Shown: positions 27,692-37,030, counted from the first letter of the stretch. The stretch: 64,000 nucleotides of DNA from Streptomyces dengpaensis (GCF_002946835.1 NZ_CP026652.1:5828001-5892000); one strand, 5' to 3'. The notes: generated from the letters alone by a model not told the origin. A program made the numbers and translations.

Positions 27692-28675
27692 ATGAGCGTT
27701 CGTAACCAGTCACCTGAGCCGTCCGAGGATGGGGGCACCTCCCACGCCCTCAAGGCAGTGGGGGATCATCGCGCCGGCTTCGCCTGCTTCGTGGGCCGCC
27801 CCAACGCGGGCAAGTCCACCCTTACGAACGCTCTGGTCGGCCAGAAGGTGGCGATCACCGCGAACCAGCCGCAGACGACGCGGCACACGGTGCGGGGCAT
27901 CGTGCACCGGCCCGACGCGCAGCTGATCCTGGTGGACACCCCAGGCCTGCACAAGCCGCGCACGCTGCTCGGCGAGCGTCTGAACGACGTCGTACGCACC
28001 ACCTGGGCCGAAGTGGACGTCATCGGCTTCTGCCTGCCCGCGAACGAGAAGCTCGGCCCCGGTGACCGGTTCATCGCGAAGGAACTGGCGTCCATCAAGA
28101 AGACGCCGAAGATCGCGATCGTCACGAAGACCGACCTGGTCGACGGCAAGACGCTCGCCGAGCAGCTCATCGCGATCGACCAGCTCGCCCAGGAGCTGGG
28201 TTTCGAGTGGGCGGAGATCGTGCCCGTGTCGGCGGTCGGCGACAAGCAGGTGGACCTGCTGGCCGACCTGATCGTCCCGCTCCTCCCGGAGGGGCCCGCG
28301 CTGTATCCCGACGGCGAGCTGACGGACGAGCCGGAGCAGGTCATGGTGGCGGAGCTGATCCGCGAGGCCGCGCTCGAAGGCGTCCGCGACGAGCTGCCCC
28401 ACTCCATCGCCGTCGTCGTCGAGGAGATGCTCCCCCGCGAGGACCGCCCCGCCGACAGGCCCCTCCTCGACATCCATGCCTTCGTCTACATCGAGCGCCC
28501 CAGCCAGAAGGGCATCATCATCGGCCCGAAGGGCAAGCGCCTCAAGGAAGTCGGCATCAAGTCCCGCAAGCACATCGAGGCGCTGCTCGGCACGCCGGTG
28601 TTCCTGGACCTCCATGTGAAGGTCGCCAAGGACTGGCAGCGGGACCCCCGGCAGCTGCGGAAGCTGGGCTTCTGA
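27692..28675 (+). CDS. era: GTPase Era
   Basis: A 327-residue ribosome-assembly GTPase that binds 16S rRNA. G1 GRPNAGKST near residue 38, G2 QTTRHTV, G3 VDTPG and G4 TKTD are present, as is the C-terminal KH domain with GIIIGPKGKRLKEVG. Start ATG 27692; a Met three codons earlier has its Shine-Dalgarno too close. A GACAAT hexamer ends seven bases before the ATG, consistent with a leaderless transcript. Residues about 13-24 (DGGTSHALKAVG) are encoded by a family B palindrome inserted in frame before the conserved HRAGFACFVG. Confidence 0.95.
   Translation: MSVRNQSPEPSEDGGTSHALKAVGDHRAGFACFVGRPNAGKSTLTNALVGQKVAITANQPQTTRHTVRGIVHRPDAQLILVDTPGLHKPRTLLGERLNDVVRTTWAEVDVIGFCLPANEKLGPGDRFIAKELASIKKTPKIAIVTKTDLVDGKTLAEQLIAIDQLAQELGFEWAEIVPVSAVGDKQVDLLADLIVPLLPEGPALYPDGELTDEPEQVMVAELIREAALEGVRDELPHSIAVVVEEMLPREDRPADRPLLDIHAFVYIERPSQKGIIIGPKGKRLKEVGIKSRKHIEALLGTPVFLDLHVKVAKDWQRDPRQLRKLGF
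27730..27764 (+). repeat. Family B palindromic repeat inside era
   Basis: GGGGGCACCTCCCACGCCCT, then CAAGGCAGTGGGGG. It is nearly identical to the intergenic copy at 58173-58205. Here it is translated, as part of the Era N-terminus. Confidence 0.8.
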
Positions 28676-28706
28676 GGCGAGCGGGGCGGGTGGCCGTGGC
28701 CGTCGG

Positions 28707-28812
28707 GGTTTTCGCCCCCTCCGCCCCTACCCGTCCCGTCTCTGGGGGGCTCCGCCCCCCAGACCCCCCGTATCGGCCTGAACGGCCTTGTCCTCAAACG
28801 CCGGACGGGCTG
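28707..28812 (+). repeat. Dispersed repeat, family A (copy 3)
   Basis: Full-length copy between era and the convergent response regulator, with perfect hairpin CTGGGGGGCTCCGCCCCCCAG (positions 28742-28762) and the GCCGGACGGGCTGG end. Its antisense strand codes for the last 27 residues and stop codon of the response regulator. Confidence 0.85.
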
Positions 28813-29479
28813 GAACGACCAGGCCTGTCTCGTACGCGAGGACGACCGCCTGGGCGCGGTCGCGCAGGGCCAGCTTGGCGAAGATGCGGGTCACATGGGA
28901 CTTCACGGTGGCTTCGCTGAGGACCAGCCGCGCGGCCAGCTCGGCGTTGGACAGGCCGCGGCCCAGCAGCGTCAGGACCTCCAGCTCACGGGGCGTCAGG
29001 GCCGAGAGGTCCGCGTGCACGGCGGGCGGGTCGGCCACCGCCGGCGCGAAGCGCTCCACCAGGCGTCGGGTGATCGACGGGGCCAGCAGGGCGTCGCCCG
29101 TGTCGACCAGCCGTACGGCCGCCGCCAGATGTTCCGGCGTGACGTCCTTCAGCAGGAAGCCGCTCGCCCCGAGCGACAGCGCCGCGTACACATAGCGGTC
29201 CAGGTCGAACGTGGTCAGCATGAGCACCCGGCACTCCGGAGCCTGCGCCAGAATGCGGCGGGTGGCCTCCAGGCCGTCCATGTTCGGCATACGGATGTCC
29301 ATCAGCACGACGTCCGGGCGCAGTTCGCGCGCCGCCGCCACCGCCTCCGTGCCGTCCGCCGCCTCGCCCACCACCTCGATGCCGCGGGCCGCCAGGATCA
29401 GCCGGAAACCCGTCCTGATCAGCGTCTGGTCATCGGCGATGAGCACGCGGGGAGCCGGCTCCGCCGCGGCCGCCGTCAC
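28727..29479 (-). CDS. NarL/LuxR-type response regulator with repeat-derived tail
   Basis: A 250-residue two-component regulator. The receiver has VLIADDQTLIR, phospho-Asp in VVLMDIRMPNMDG and Lys in GFLLKDVTPE. The LuxR-type HTH reads LTPRELEVLTLLGRGLSNAE and VKSHVTRIFAKL. The domain should end near YETGLVVP; the extra tail PARPAFEDKAVQADTGG and on is the family A repeat read on the minus strand. It overlaps the upstream kinase remnant by four bases. With the kinase lacking its phospho-acceptor, it may be phosphorylated by another kinase or be inactive. Confidence 0.9.
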   Translation of the reverse strand: MTAAAAEPAPRVLIADDQTLIRTGFRLILAARGIEVVGEAADGTEAVAAARELRPDVVLMDIRMPNMDGLEATRRILAQAPECRVLMLTTFDLDRYVYAALSLGASGFLLKDVTPEHLAAAVRLVDTGDALLAPSITRRLVERFAPAVADPPAVHADLSALTPRELEVLTLLGRGLSNAELAARLVLSEATVKSHVTRIFAKLALRDRAQAVVLAYETGLVVPARPAFEDKAVQADTGGLGGGAPQRRDG

Positions 29480-30063
29480 GGGCGGTCCAAGGGGATGCGG
29501 GCCCGCACCCGGTAGCCGCCGCCGAGCCGCCGCCGGGCGTCCAGGTCCCCGCCGTACACCGCGACCCGCTCGCGCAGGCCGAGGAGTCCACGGCCGGTCC
29601 CCGTCTTGGGCCGCGGCAGCGGCGCGGGCGCCGCGCCGGTCAGCATGCTCGGGCCGGTGTTCAGCACCTCCACGCGCAGGGCGTGGTCCGCGTAGCGCAC
29701 GGTCACCTCGGCCTTGCCGCCGTCGCCGTGCTTGAGCGCGTTGGTCAGCGCCTCCTGGATGATCCGGTACGCGGTCACGTCGATCCCCTCCGGCAGCGGG
29801 CGCGGCTCGCCCGAGATCCGCACCTCGACGGGCAGCCCGGCGAACGATATCCGGTCGACGAGTGGTCCCAGCCGGTCAAGGCCGGGCTGCGGCGCCAGCC
29901 CCGCCGTACCGACGTCGCCGCCAGGGCTTCCGCCCGAACTCGGTTCCGGCTCCTCGCCGTTCGGCGACGGCGCCAACAGGCCCAGCAGATGCCGCAGATC
30001 GGTCATCGCGCCCCGTCCCGCGTCCTCGACGGCTCTCAGGGCGGCCGCGGCCTCGTCCGGCAT
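29476..30063 (-). pseudogene. Truncated sensor histidine kinase, ATPase half only
   Basis: 195 codons remain of a NarX/DesK-type kinase. It begins MPDEAAAALRAVEDAGRGAM and DLRHLLGLL, the segment that normally follows the H-box helix, and continues through the ATPase domain (YRIIQEALTNALKHG, GRGLLGLRERV, GGGYRVRARIPL). The membrane sensor part and the phospho-acceptor His are missing. Immediately upstream lies a family A repeat instead of the rest of the gene. Translation of the remnant is possible (ATG 30063) and is coupled to the regulator, so a residual phosphatase or binding role cannot be excluded. Confidence 0.82.
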
Positions 30064-30065
30064 CG

Positions 30066-30143
30066 TGCGAAGCGCGACACGGGGGTCTGGGGGGCGGAGC
30101 CCCCCAGATTCGGGACGGGCAGGGGCGGAGGGGGCGAAAAACT
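30066..30143 (-). repeat. Dispersed repeat, family A (copy 4), at kinase truncation point
   Basis: On the minus strand: TTTTTCGCCCCCTCCGCCCC, the hairpin CTGGGGGGCTCCGCCCCCCAG written here as two arms around TCC, and GTGTCGCGCTTCG. The usual GCCGGACGGGC end is lost at the junction with the kinase remnant. Confidence 0.8.
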
Positions 30144-30493
30144 CAGCCCGCGGTCACGACGACCCGAACCGCCCCGTCGGGCCCCGCGAGGAGCACCGGC
30201 GTCCCGTCCCCGCCAAGGTCCCGTACAGCCCCCAGGTCCTCCGCGGGCACGGCGTCCGCCTCGGACACCACCGCCGCGGCCTCCAGCGACTTCGCCCCCG
30301 AAGCCACCGCCATCGCCACCGCGGTCTGCAGGGCGCTCAGCCGCAGGGAGGGCAGAGCCACGGTCCCGGCGACATACGTACGGCCGGTCTCGTCCCGCAC
30401 GGCCGCCCCCTCGGGCACACCGTTACGCGCCCGCGCGGAACGGGCCAGGGTGACGATCTTGCGGTCCTCGGGGTCAAGCGCGCTGTCCGTCAT
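30143..30493 (-). CDS. Cytidine deaminase-like protein lacking catalytic residues
   Basis: A 116-residue protein with the cytidine-deaminase outline (IVTLARSARARNGVPEGAAV, ALQTAVAMAVASGAK, AAAVVSE). The zinc motif C/H-A-E is replaced by SALQTA and the PCGxC motif is absent. It should therefore not deaminate and may be a binding or structural relative. Start ATG 30493; an upstream in-frame Met adds a low-complexity stretch. It sits at the end of the phoH-ybeY-CBS-MmcQ operon, a position where actinobacteria usually carry a deaminase-like gene near era. Confidence 0.8.
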   Translation of the reverse strand: MTDSALDPEDRKIVTLARSARARNGVPEGAAVRDETGRTYVAGTVALPSLRLSALQTAVAMAVASGAKSLEAAAVVSEADAVPAEDLGAVRDLGGDGTPVLLAGPDGAVRVVVTAG

Positions 30494-30547
30494 GCCCCGA
30501 GCATACGAACCCGCACCGCGCTCCTCCGCCCAAGGGGGCACCAGCCG

Positions 30548-30907
30548 TCAGGGACGGTCGAGGCGGAGCCGCTCGGCCTTCGGCAGACCGGCGACGACGA
30601 GATCGTACGAATCCTCGACGAGCTCCCGGACCAGGCGGTCCGGGAGCTCGCCGTCGACCGTCACCGTGTTCCAGTGCCTCTTGTTCATGTGATAGCCGGG
30701 GATGATCAGCCCCGGGTACTCGCCGCGCAGCCGGACCGCGTCTTCCGGGTCGCACTTCAGGTTGACCGTGAGGGGACGGGCCGCCAGGTTCGTGAGGGCG
30801 AACATCTTCCCCAGCACCTTGAAGACCGAGGTCTCCGGGTTGAAGGGGAAGTCCTCGACGGTCGCGTTGAAGGACAGGCAGAACGCGCGCAGCTGCTTCG
30901 GAGTCAC
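30548..30907 (-). CDS. MmcQ/YjbR family protein
   Basis: A 119-residue protein of the MmcQ/YjbR (CyaY-fold) family, proposed to bind DNA but of unknown role. Family features: [20 protein letters not shown] at the start, FKVLGKMFALTNL, VNLKCDPEDAVRL, and YHMNKRHWNTVTVDG, the most conserved stretch. The GTG start overlaps the stop of the upstream CBS gene by four bases, so it is translationally coupled. Confidence 0.92.
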   Translation of the reverse strand: MTPKQLRAFCLSFNATVEDFPFNPETSVFKVLGKMFALTNLAARPLTVNLKCDPEDAVRLRGEYPGLIIPGYHMNKRHWNTVTVDGELPDRLVRELVEDSYDLVVAGLPKAERLRLDRP

Positions 30908-32208
30908 TCCGGCTGCTCCTCCTCGGGCGGATCCACCGGGCCGACCGGCTCGACGAGCACCGTGACGATCTTGTTGCGGCGCCCGGCCGCGGCCTCCGCC
31001 GTCAGCCGCAGCTCCCGCCCGTCGGGCAGCTCCACGACCGACGAGGCCTCGGCGATCGGGACCCGCCCGAGCGCCTTGGCCAGCAGTCCGCCCACCGTCT
31101 CCACGTCCTCGTCGTCGTACGCCTCGAAGCCGTACAGCTCGCCGAGGTCGCCGATGTCGAGGCGGGCGGTGACGCGGTACCGGTCGTCGCCGAGTTCCTG
31201 GACGGGCGGCAGCTCGCGGTCGTACTCGTCGGTGATCTCGCCGACGATCTCCTCGAGGATGTCCTCGATGGTGACGATGCCGGCCGTGCCGCCGTACTCG
31301 TCGATGACGACGGCGACGTGGTTGCGCTCCTGCTGCATCTCGCGCAGCAGATCGCCCGCGTTCTTCGTGTCGGGCACGAAGCTGGCGGGCCGCATCGCGG
31401 TCGACACCAGCTCGCTCTCCGCGTCCCGGCTGATGTGCGTCTTGCGGGCGAGGTCCTTCAGATACACGATCCCGACGACGTCGTCCTCGTTCTCCCCGGT
31501 CACGGGGATGCGCGAGAAGCCCGACCGCAGCGCCAGGGTCAGCGCCTGCCGGATGGTCTTGAACCGCTCGATGCTGACGAGGTCCGTGCGGGGAACCATG
31601 ACTTCCCGTACGAGGGTGTCACCCAGCTCGAAGACCGAGTGCACCATGCGGCGCTCCTCGTCCTCGATCAGCGACTCCTTCTCGGCGAGGTCGACCAACG
31701 CGCGCAACTCGGCCTCGGAGGCGAACGGGCCGCGCGGGAAGCCCTTGCCGGGCGTCAGCGCGTTGCCGATGAGGATCAGGAGCGGCGGGATCGGGCCCAT
31801 GATCCGCGCCAGCGGCAGCAGGACGTACGCGGCCGCCGTCGCCGTGTTCAGCGGGTGCTGGCGGCCGATGGTGCGCGGGGAGACGCCGACCGCGACGTAC
31901 GACACGAGGACCATGACCGCGATCGCGACGGTGAGCGCCTGCCAGGTCCTGTCGAACTCCTTCAGGCAGGCGTACGTGACCACCGCGGCGGCCGCCATCT
32001 CGCAGGCGACGCGCACGAGCAGCGCGACATTGAGGTAGCGGGTCGGGTCGGCGGCGACCTGCGCGAGCTTGGCGCTGCCGCGGCGTTCGCTGCGCACGGC
32101 TTCCTCGGCGCGGAAGCTGGAGACGCGCGCGAGGCCCGCCTCCGCGCAGGCGGCGAGCCAGGCGACGACAACCAGCAGGACGGCGCCGATGACGAGCTGG
32201 GGGCTCAT
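30904..32208 (-). CDS. CNNM/CorC-type membrane protein with CBS pair (hemolysin family)
   Basis: A 434-residue protein of the HlyC/CorC-CNNM group linked to Mg2+ or Co2+ transport. The N-terminal DUF21 part has about four hydrophobic segments ([20 protein letters not shown] first). Two CBS motifs follow around [14 protein letters not shown] and [20 protein letters not shown], then the C-terminal CorC/HlyC domain with [14 protein letters not shown]. Its start overlaps the ybeY stop by four bases. This CBS gene next to ybeY and phoH is a long-conserved bacterial arrangement. Confidence 0.92.
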   Translation of the reverse strand: MSPQLVIGAVLLVVVAWLAACAEAGLARVSSFRAEEAVRSERRGSAKLAQVAADPTRYLNVALLVRVACEMAAAAVVTYACLKEFDRTWQALTVAIAVMVLVSYVAVGVSPRTIGRQHPLNTATAAAYVLLPLARIMGPIPPLLILIGNALTPGKGFPRGPFASEAELRALVDLAEKESLIEDEERRMVHSVFELGDTLVREVMVPRTDLVSIERFKTIRQALTLALRSGFSRIPVTGENEDDVVGIVYLKDLARKTHISRDAESELVSTAMRPASFVPDTKNAGDLLREMQQERNHVAVVIDEYGGTAGIVTIEDILEEIVGEITDEYDRELPPVQELGDDRYRVTARLDIGDLGELYGFEAYDDEDVETVGGLLAKALGRVPIAEASSVVELPDGRELRLTAEAAAGRRNKIVTVLVEPVGPVDPPEEEQPE

Positions 32209-32702
32209 GACACGGTCGGGGCGGGAGAGGGGCCTGTCATGCCCTTTTCCGCGCGCCAGCCGTCCACGATGGCGGCCTGCAGACCGAACATCTCGGCCTT
32301 CTCGTCCGCTTCCTCGTGGTCGTAGCCGAGCAGGTGCAGCACCCCATGGACGGTGAGCAGCTGGAGCTCCTCGTCCATGGAGTGCCGCGTCTCGGCGTCC
32401 TTGCCCTGCCGCTCGGCGACCTCCGGGCAGAGCACGATGTCACCGAGGAGGCCCTGCGGCGGCTCGTCGTCGTCCTTCGACGGCGGCCGCAGCTCGTCCA
32501 TGGGAAAGGACATGACATCGGTGGGGCCGGGCAGATCCATCCACTGGATGTGCAGCTGTTCCATGGCGTCGGCGTCCACGACGATCACCGAGAGCTCGGA
32601 GAGCGGGTGGATGCGCATCCGCGCGAGCGCGTACCGGGCGATGTCGAGGATCGCCTGCTCGTCGACCTCGGTTCCGGACTCGTTGTTGACGTCGATCGAC
32701 AT
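32205..32702 (-). CDS. ybeY: Endoribonuclease YbeY (rRNA maturation)
   Basis: A 165-residue zinc endoribonuclease needed for 16S rRNA 3' processing and ribosome quality control. The metal motif is [16 protein letters not shown] (HxxxHxxxxxH) near residue 125. Upstream lie the family's [19 protein letters not shown] and [12 protein letters not shown]. It is 12 bases downstream of phoH and overlaps the CBS gene by four bases, so the three are one operon. Confidence 0.95.
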   Translation of the reverse strand: MSIDVNNESGTEVDEQAILDIARYALARMRIHPLSELSVIVVDADAMEQLHIQWMDLPGPTDVMSFPMDELRPPSKDDDEPPQGLLGDIVLCPEVAERQGKDAETRHSMDEELQLLTVHGVLHLLGYDHEEADEKAEMFGLQAAIVDGWRAEKGMTGPSPAPTVS

Positions 32703-32714
32703 GCTGGTGCTGTT

Positions 32715-33782
32715 CTACTTCCCCTTGTGTGCGGCTTTTCCGCGGCCCTGGTGGGAGCCGTTCTCGGTGCCGTTCTCGATGTCGTACTTCTCGTACGCGT
32801 CGACGATACGGCCGACCAGCTTGTGCCGTACGACATCGTGGGACGTGAGCCGCGAGAAGTGCACGTCCTCGACGCCCTCCAGGATCTCCTGGACCTGGCG
32901 CAGACCCGACTTCGTCCCGTTCGGAAGGTCGACCTGCGTCACGTCGCCCGTGACCACGATCTTCGAGTCGAAGCCGAGGCGGGTGAGGAACATCTTCATC
33001 TGCTCGGCGCTCGTGTTCTGTGCCTCGTCCAGGATGATGAAGGCGTCGTTGAGGGTCCGGCCGCGCATGTAGGCGAGGGGCGCGACCTCGATGGTCCCCG
33101 CCGCCATCAGCCGCGGAATCGAGTCCGGGTCGAGCATGTCGTGCAGCGCGTCGTACAGCGGGCGCAGGTACGGGTCGATCTTCTCGTACAGCGTGCCCGG
33201 CAGGAAGCCGAGGCGCTCGCCCGCCTCCACGGCGGGCCGGGTCAGGATGATCCGGTTGACCTGCTTGGACTGCAGGGCCTGGACCGCCTTCGCCATGGCG
33301 AGGTACGTCTTGCCGGTACCGGCGGGGCCGATGCCGAAGACGACGGTGTGCTTGTCGATGGCGTCGACGTACCGCTTCTGGTTGAGCGTCTTGGGACGGA
33401 TGGTGCGGCCTCGCGAGGACAGGATGTTCTGCGTGAGCACCTCGGCCGGGGTCTCCTGGCCGTCGCCCTCCCCGTTCTCGCTCGCCCTGAGCATGGCGAT
33501 CGAGCGTTCCACTGCGTCCTCCGTCATCGGCTGCCCCGTGCGGAGCACCAGCATCATCTCGTCGAACAGGCGCTGGACGAGGGCGACTTCACCGGCGTCG
33601 CCGACCGCACTGATCTCATTGCCCCGGACATGGATGTCGGCCGCCGGGAAGGCCTTCTCGATCACACGCAGGAGGGCGTCGCCAGATCCCAGCACGGTGA
33701 CCATGGGGTGCTTCGCGGGGACCGTGAAGTGCGCTCGTGCCTGCCCCTGCGCGGGGGTCTGTGCTGTGGGTGTCTGAGTCAT
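32715..33782 (-). CDS. phoH: PhoH-like ATPase
   Basis: A 355-residue P-loop ATPase of the PhoH family, linked to RNA metabolism. Walker [14 protein letters not shown], Walker [13 protein letters not shown] and [14 protein letters not shown] are intact. The N-terminal 70 residues resemble a KH-like module ([20 protein letters not shown]). First gene of the phoH-ybeY-CBS-MmcQ-deaminase-like run. Start ATG 33782 has a weak Shine-Dalgarno (GAGGAGGAAA about 10-20 bases upstream on the minus strand). Confidence 0.93.
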   Translation of the reverse strand: MTQTPTAQTPAQGQARAHFTVPAKHPMVTVLGSGDALLRVIEKAFPAADIHVRGNEISAVGDAGEVALVQRLFDEMMLVLRTGQPMTEDAVERSIAMLRASENGEGDGQETPAEVLTQNILSSRGRTIRPKTLNQKRYVDAIDKHTVVFGIGPAGTGKTYLAMAKAVQALQSKQVNRIILTRPAVEAGERLGFLPGTLYEKIDPYLRPLYDALHDMLDPDSIPRLMAAGTIEVAPLAYMRGRTLNDAFIILDEAQNTSAEQMKMFLTRLGFDSKIVVTGDVTQVDLPNGTKSGLRQVQEILEGVEDVHFSRLTSHDVVRHKLVGRIVDAYEKYDIENGTENGSHQGRGKAAHKGK

Positions 33783-33961
33783 GGGCCGGCTCTGTAGGCC
33801 TGCTTTTCCTCCTCGATCGGCACGCTTGCCACATGGACAGCCTTGCGGTTCCCAGGGTACGTCGCTGGACTGACAGTGCCGTAGGGCTTTTCCTCACACG
33901 CGGAGCACCGGCAGAGGGTGCGCCCTGTGATGTCATCCGCCGAAGACGTCAACGGCGGCCG

Positions 33962-35074
33962 TCACGCCGACCGACGGAACCCGATCGTCGGCACCGCCCT
34001 GCGCAGCGGCCAGGGCCGCACCTGCTCCTGGGGCACCAGGTCCGCCAGGAACGCGTACCGCCGCAGCGCCGCCGGGTCCTGGCCCTCCACGGACTGCACC
34101 TTCCGCCACCACGCCCCGATCTCCGACCACCCGGGGGCCGACAGCGACCCCCCGAACTCCTGGACGGACAGCGCGGCCGTCAGCCCCGCGAAGGCGAGGC
34201 GGTCGGCCAGCGGCCAGCCGGCCAGGGTGCCCGTGACGAAGCCCGCCACGAACACGTCCCCGGCGCCGGTCGGGTCGAGGGCCTCCACGGCGATCGCGGG
34301 CACCTCGGCGGCCTCCCCGGTCCGGCGGTCGACCGCGTACGCGCCCTCCGCGCCCAGGGTGACCACCGCCACCGGTACGTGTTCCGTCAGCGCGTGCGCC
34401 GCCGCGCGCGGGCAGTCGGTGCCGGTGTAGCGCCTGGCCTCCTCGGCGTTCGGCAGGAAGGCCTCGCAGTGCTCGAGGTCGGCCAGGCCCGCGAGGTCCC
34501 ACGCGCCCGTGTCGTCCCAGCCGACGTCGGCGAAGACGCGGGTGCCCTCGCTCGCGGCGTGGGCGATCCAGTGGGCCCGCTCGCCCGGCGTCAGGGACGC
34601 GACCGCGGCACGCGCGCGCGGCGGGCAGTTCGGCGCCGGCTCCTCCGGGGGCGGCTCGTGGCCGTGCGAGACCATGGTCCGCTCGCCCTCGTACGCCATC
34701 GAGACGGTGACCGGTGAGTGCCAGCCCGGTACGGTGCGCGACGCGGCGAGGTCGATGCCCTCGCCCTGCTCCAGCGCGTCCCAGCAGTACTCCCCGTAGT
34801 GGTCGTCCCCGAAGGCGGCGGCGAGTGACGTCTTCAGGCCCAGCCGCGCCAGTGCCGTCGCCATGTTCGCCACGCCGCCGGGGCTGGACCCCATGCCCCG
34901 CGCCCAGGACTCGGTGCCGCGCACCGGGGCCGAGTCGAGCCCCGTGAAGATGATGTCCAGGAAGACCGTGCCCGTGAGATAGACGTCCCAGGGCGGGTCC
35001 TGGGGCGTACGCAGCCCGGCGAGCGGGTCGACGTGGGCGTGAAAGTACGGTCGCTCTCCGTCCGGCGTGATCAC
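33962..35074 (-). CDS. PfkB family carbohydrate kinase
   Basis: A 370-residue ribokinase-type sugar kinase. PfkB signatures: GGVANMATALARLGL near residue 65 and the C-terminal DPTGAGDVFVAGFVTG with the catalytic Asp. The substrate cannot be read; company with a GH1 beta-glucosidase and an MFS remnant on the same strand suggests a sugar freed from a glycoside. It is the last gene of that three-gene set, 63 bp after the MFS remnant. A long C-terminal extension past the kinase fold (ALRRYAFLADLVPQEQVRPW) is unusual. Confidence 0.88.
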   Translation of the reverse strand: MITPDGERPYFHAHVDPLAGLRTPQDPPWDVYLTGTVFLDIIFTGLDSAPVRGTESWARGMGSSPGGVANMATALARLGLKTSLAAAFGDDHYGEYCWDALEQGEGIDLAASRTVPGWHSPVTVSMAYEGERTMVSHGHEPPPEEPAPNCPPRARAAVASLTPGERAHWIAHAASEGTRVFADVGWDDTGAWDLAGLADLEHCEAFLPNAEEARRYTGTDCPRAAAHALTEHVPVAVVTLGAEGAYAVDRRTGEAAEVPAIAVEALDPTGAGDVFVAGFVTGTLAGWPLADRLAFAGLTAALSVQEFGGSLSAPGWSEIGAWWRKVQSVEGQDPAALRRYAFLADLVPQEQVRPWPLRRAVPTIGFRRSA

Positions 35075-35137
35075 GGTGCGCTCCCTGGGGTGGTGCGGAT
35101 CTGGTCAGTGTGCACCACGCCTGCCCCCTCTGAGGTG

Positions 35138-35717
35138 TCAGTCCACGCCCCGAATCCGGCCCACCAGCACCGCCCCTGCGAGCCCGATCGCCGCCGCCAC
35201 CAGGTACAGCACCTGGTACCCGCCCAGATAGGTCACGATCGGCGCGGCCAGCGCCGGGGCGGCGACCTGGGGGAGGGCGTTGGCGATGTTGATGACGCCG
35301 AGGTCCTTGCCGCGGTCCAGGGCCTTGGGCAGGACGTCCGTCATCAGGGCGAAGTCGACGGAGGTGAAGACGCCGAAGCCCACGCCCAGGACCGCCGCCG
35401 CGACGATCGCGCCGGGCCAGGTCTGCCAGCCGGACAGGGCGGCCGTGGCCGCCGCCATCAGCACGCCGGACCAGATCACGAACGGCTTGCGGCGGCGGGA
35501 CGACCGCGCCGGCGCCCGTGACCCACGCCAGCATGGCCTCCTTCGACATCCCGGTGCCGGGCGCGAAGTCCTCCGCCTGGGAGGCGAGGAGGATGTGGAG
35601 GGGGCCGTACCAGCCCACCCAGATGGCCCCGTTGGCGAGCGACAGCGCCGCGGTCCAGCCCCTGCCGACCCGCTCTGCCGGCTCGGCGAGGGCCGGTGCG
35701 GGCGGCGAGGCCGTCAT
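35138..35717 (-). pseudogene. MFS transporter remnant (internal deletion with frame change)
   Basis: The first about 73 codons (35717 down) give GRGWTAALSLANGAIWVGWY and GPLHILLASQAEDF, then MLAWVTGAGAVV, the usual start of a sugar-type MFS protein. At about 35497 the frame breaks. The C-terminal half resumes in another frame as RRRKPFVIWSGVLMAAATAA to YLVAAAIGLAGAVLVGRIRG. Roughly 240 residues, or eight helices, are missing. The start overlaps the GH1 stop (ATGA), so this was the transporter of the beta-glucosidase operon. Confidence 0.85.
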
Positions 35718-37018
35718 CTCCGTGCCCGCAGGACATCCCGCAGCCACGCGTACGACGCCTTCGGTGTCCGTTCCAGGGTCTCGTAGTCGATGTGGACGAG
35801 ACCGAAGCGGCGCGCGTATCCCTCCGCCCACTCGAAGTTGTCCATCAGCGACCAGATGAAATAGCCGCGTACGTCGACGCCCTGCTCCAACGCCCGGTGC
35901 AGGGCCCGTACATGACCGTCCAGGAAGGTGATCCGCTCCTGGTCGTCGATGCCCTCGTACGAGCAGCCGTTCTCGGTGATGACGACCGGCGGGAGCCGGT
36001 CGCCGTACCGCTCGTGGAAGCCGACCAGCAGTTCGGTGAGCGCCTCGGGTACGACCGGCCAGCCGAAGTCGGTGACCGGATATCCCTCCAACGGGAGTAC
36101 GGAGAAGGGGAGTTCGGCGGGCAGGGTCAGTCCGCCGAACTCCATCTCCGCGCCCTCGGGAGCGCCCACCTTGGTCGGCGCGTAGTAATTGATCCCGTAC
36201 CAGTCGACCGGCTCGGCGATGACCTTCAGGTCCGCCTCGACGTCGCCCGGCAGCAACTCGCCGATGCCTTCCGGGTATTGCGCCAGCAGGATCGGGTCCG
36301 CGAAGAGGCGGTTGAGGAGTACGTCGTAGAAGTCGGCGGCCTCCACGTCCTCGGCGTTGCGCGATGCCGCCCAGGTCGGGCCGTGCGAGTTGGCGATCCC
36401 GATGTCCGCGACTCCGGCCGCGCGCAGGGACTGTACGGCGAGACCGTGGGCGAGGAGCTGGTGATGTGCCACCGGCAGCGCGTCGAACAGGAGCCGCTTG
36501 CCGGGAGCGTGCGCGCCCAGCGCGTGGCCCAACAGGGTGTGTTCGGCGGGCTCGTTGAGGGTGATCCACTTCTGGACGCGGTCGCCCAGGCGTGCGGCGA
36601 CGACACCGGCGTACTCGGCGAAGCGCTCCGCCGTGTCCCGGTTCAGCCAGTCCAGCTCCACGGGCAGGTCCCAGTGGAAGAGGGTCGGGACGGGACGGAT
36701 GCCCGCCCCGGCCAGCTCGTCGACCAGACGGTCGTAGAAGTCCAGGCCGCCGGGGGAGTTCACCCGGGGCCAGGAGATCGAGAAGCGGTACGCGTCCACG
36801 CCCAGGTCGGCGAGGAGCGCGACATCCTCGAGGTAGCGGTGGCAGTGGTCGCACGCCACCGTCGCGGTGGAGCCGTCCTTCACCCGGCCAGGCTCGGCCG
36901 TGAACGCGTCCCACACCGAGGGGTTCCGTTCGTCGACGGCTCCCTCGATCTGGTGGGCCGAGGTGGATACGCCCCAGAGGAAGCCGGGCGGGAACTGCGG
37001 GAGGGGGTTCGTCGCCAT
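35714..37018 (-). CDS. GH1 family beta-glucosidase
   Basis: A 434-residue retaining glycosidase. FPPGFLWGVSTSAHQIEGA at the start is the GH1 N-terminal signature; acid/base Glu is in ITLNEP near residue 160 and the nucleophile Glu in VVITENGCSYEG near 345. There is no signal peptide, so it acts inside the cell on imported disaccharides. Start ATG 37018 or 37030; neither has a clear Shine-Dalgarno. It leads a unit with the MFS remnant and PfkB kinase. Loss of the transporter would leave the pathway dependent on another importer. Confidence 0.93.
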   Translation of the reverse strand: MATNPLPQFPPGFLWGVSTSAHQIEGAVDERNPSVWDAFTAEPGRVKDGSTATVACDHCHRYLEDVALLADLGVDAYRFSISWPRVNSPGGLDFYDRLVDELAGAGIRPVPTLFHWDLPVELDWLNRDTAERFAEYAGVVAARLGDRVQKWITLNEPAEHTLLGHALGAHAPGKRLLFDALPVAHHQLLAHGLAVQSLRAAGVADIGIANSHGPTWAASRNAEDVEAADFYDVLLNRLFADPILLAQYPEGIGELLPGDVEADLKVIAEPVDWYGINYYAPTKVGAPEGAEMEFGGLTLPAELPFSVLPLEGYPVTDFGWPVVPEALTELLVGFHERYGDRLPPVVITENGCSYEGIDDQERITFLDGHVRALHRALEQGVDVRGYFIWSLMDNFEWAEGYARRFGLVHIDYETLERTPKASYAWLRDVLRARR

Positions 37019-37030
37019 GCGTGCGATCAT

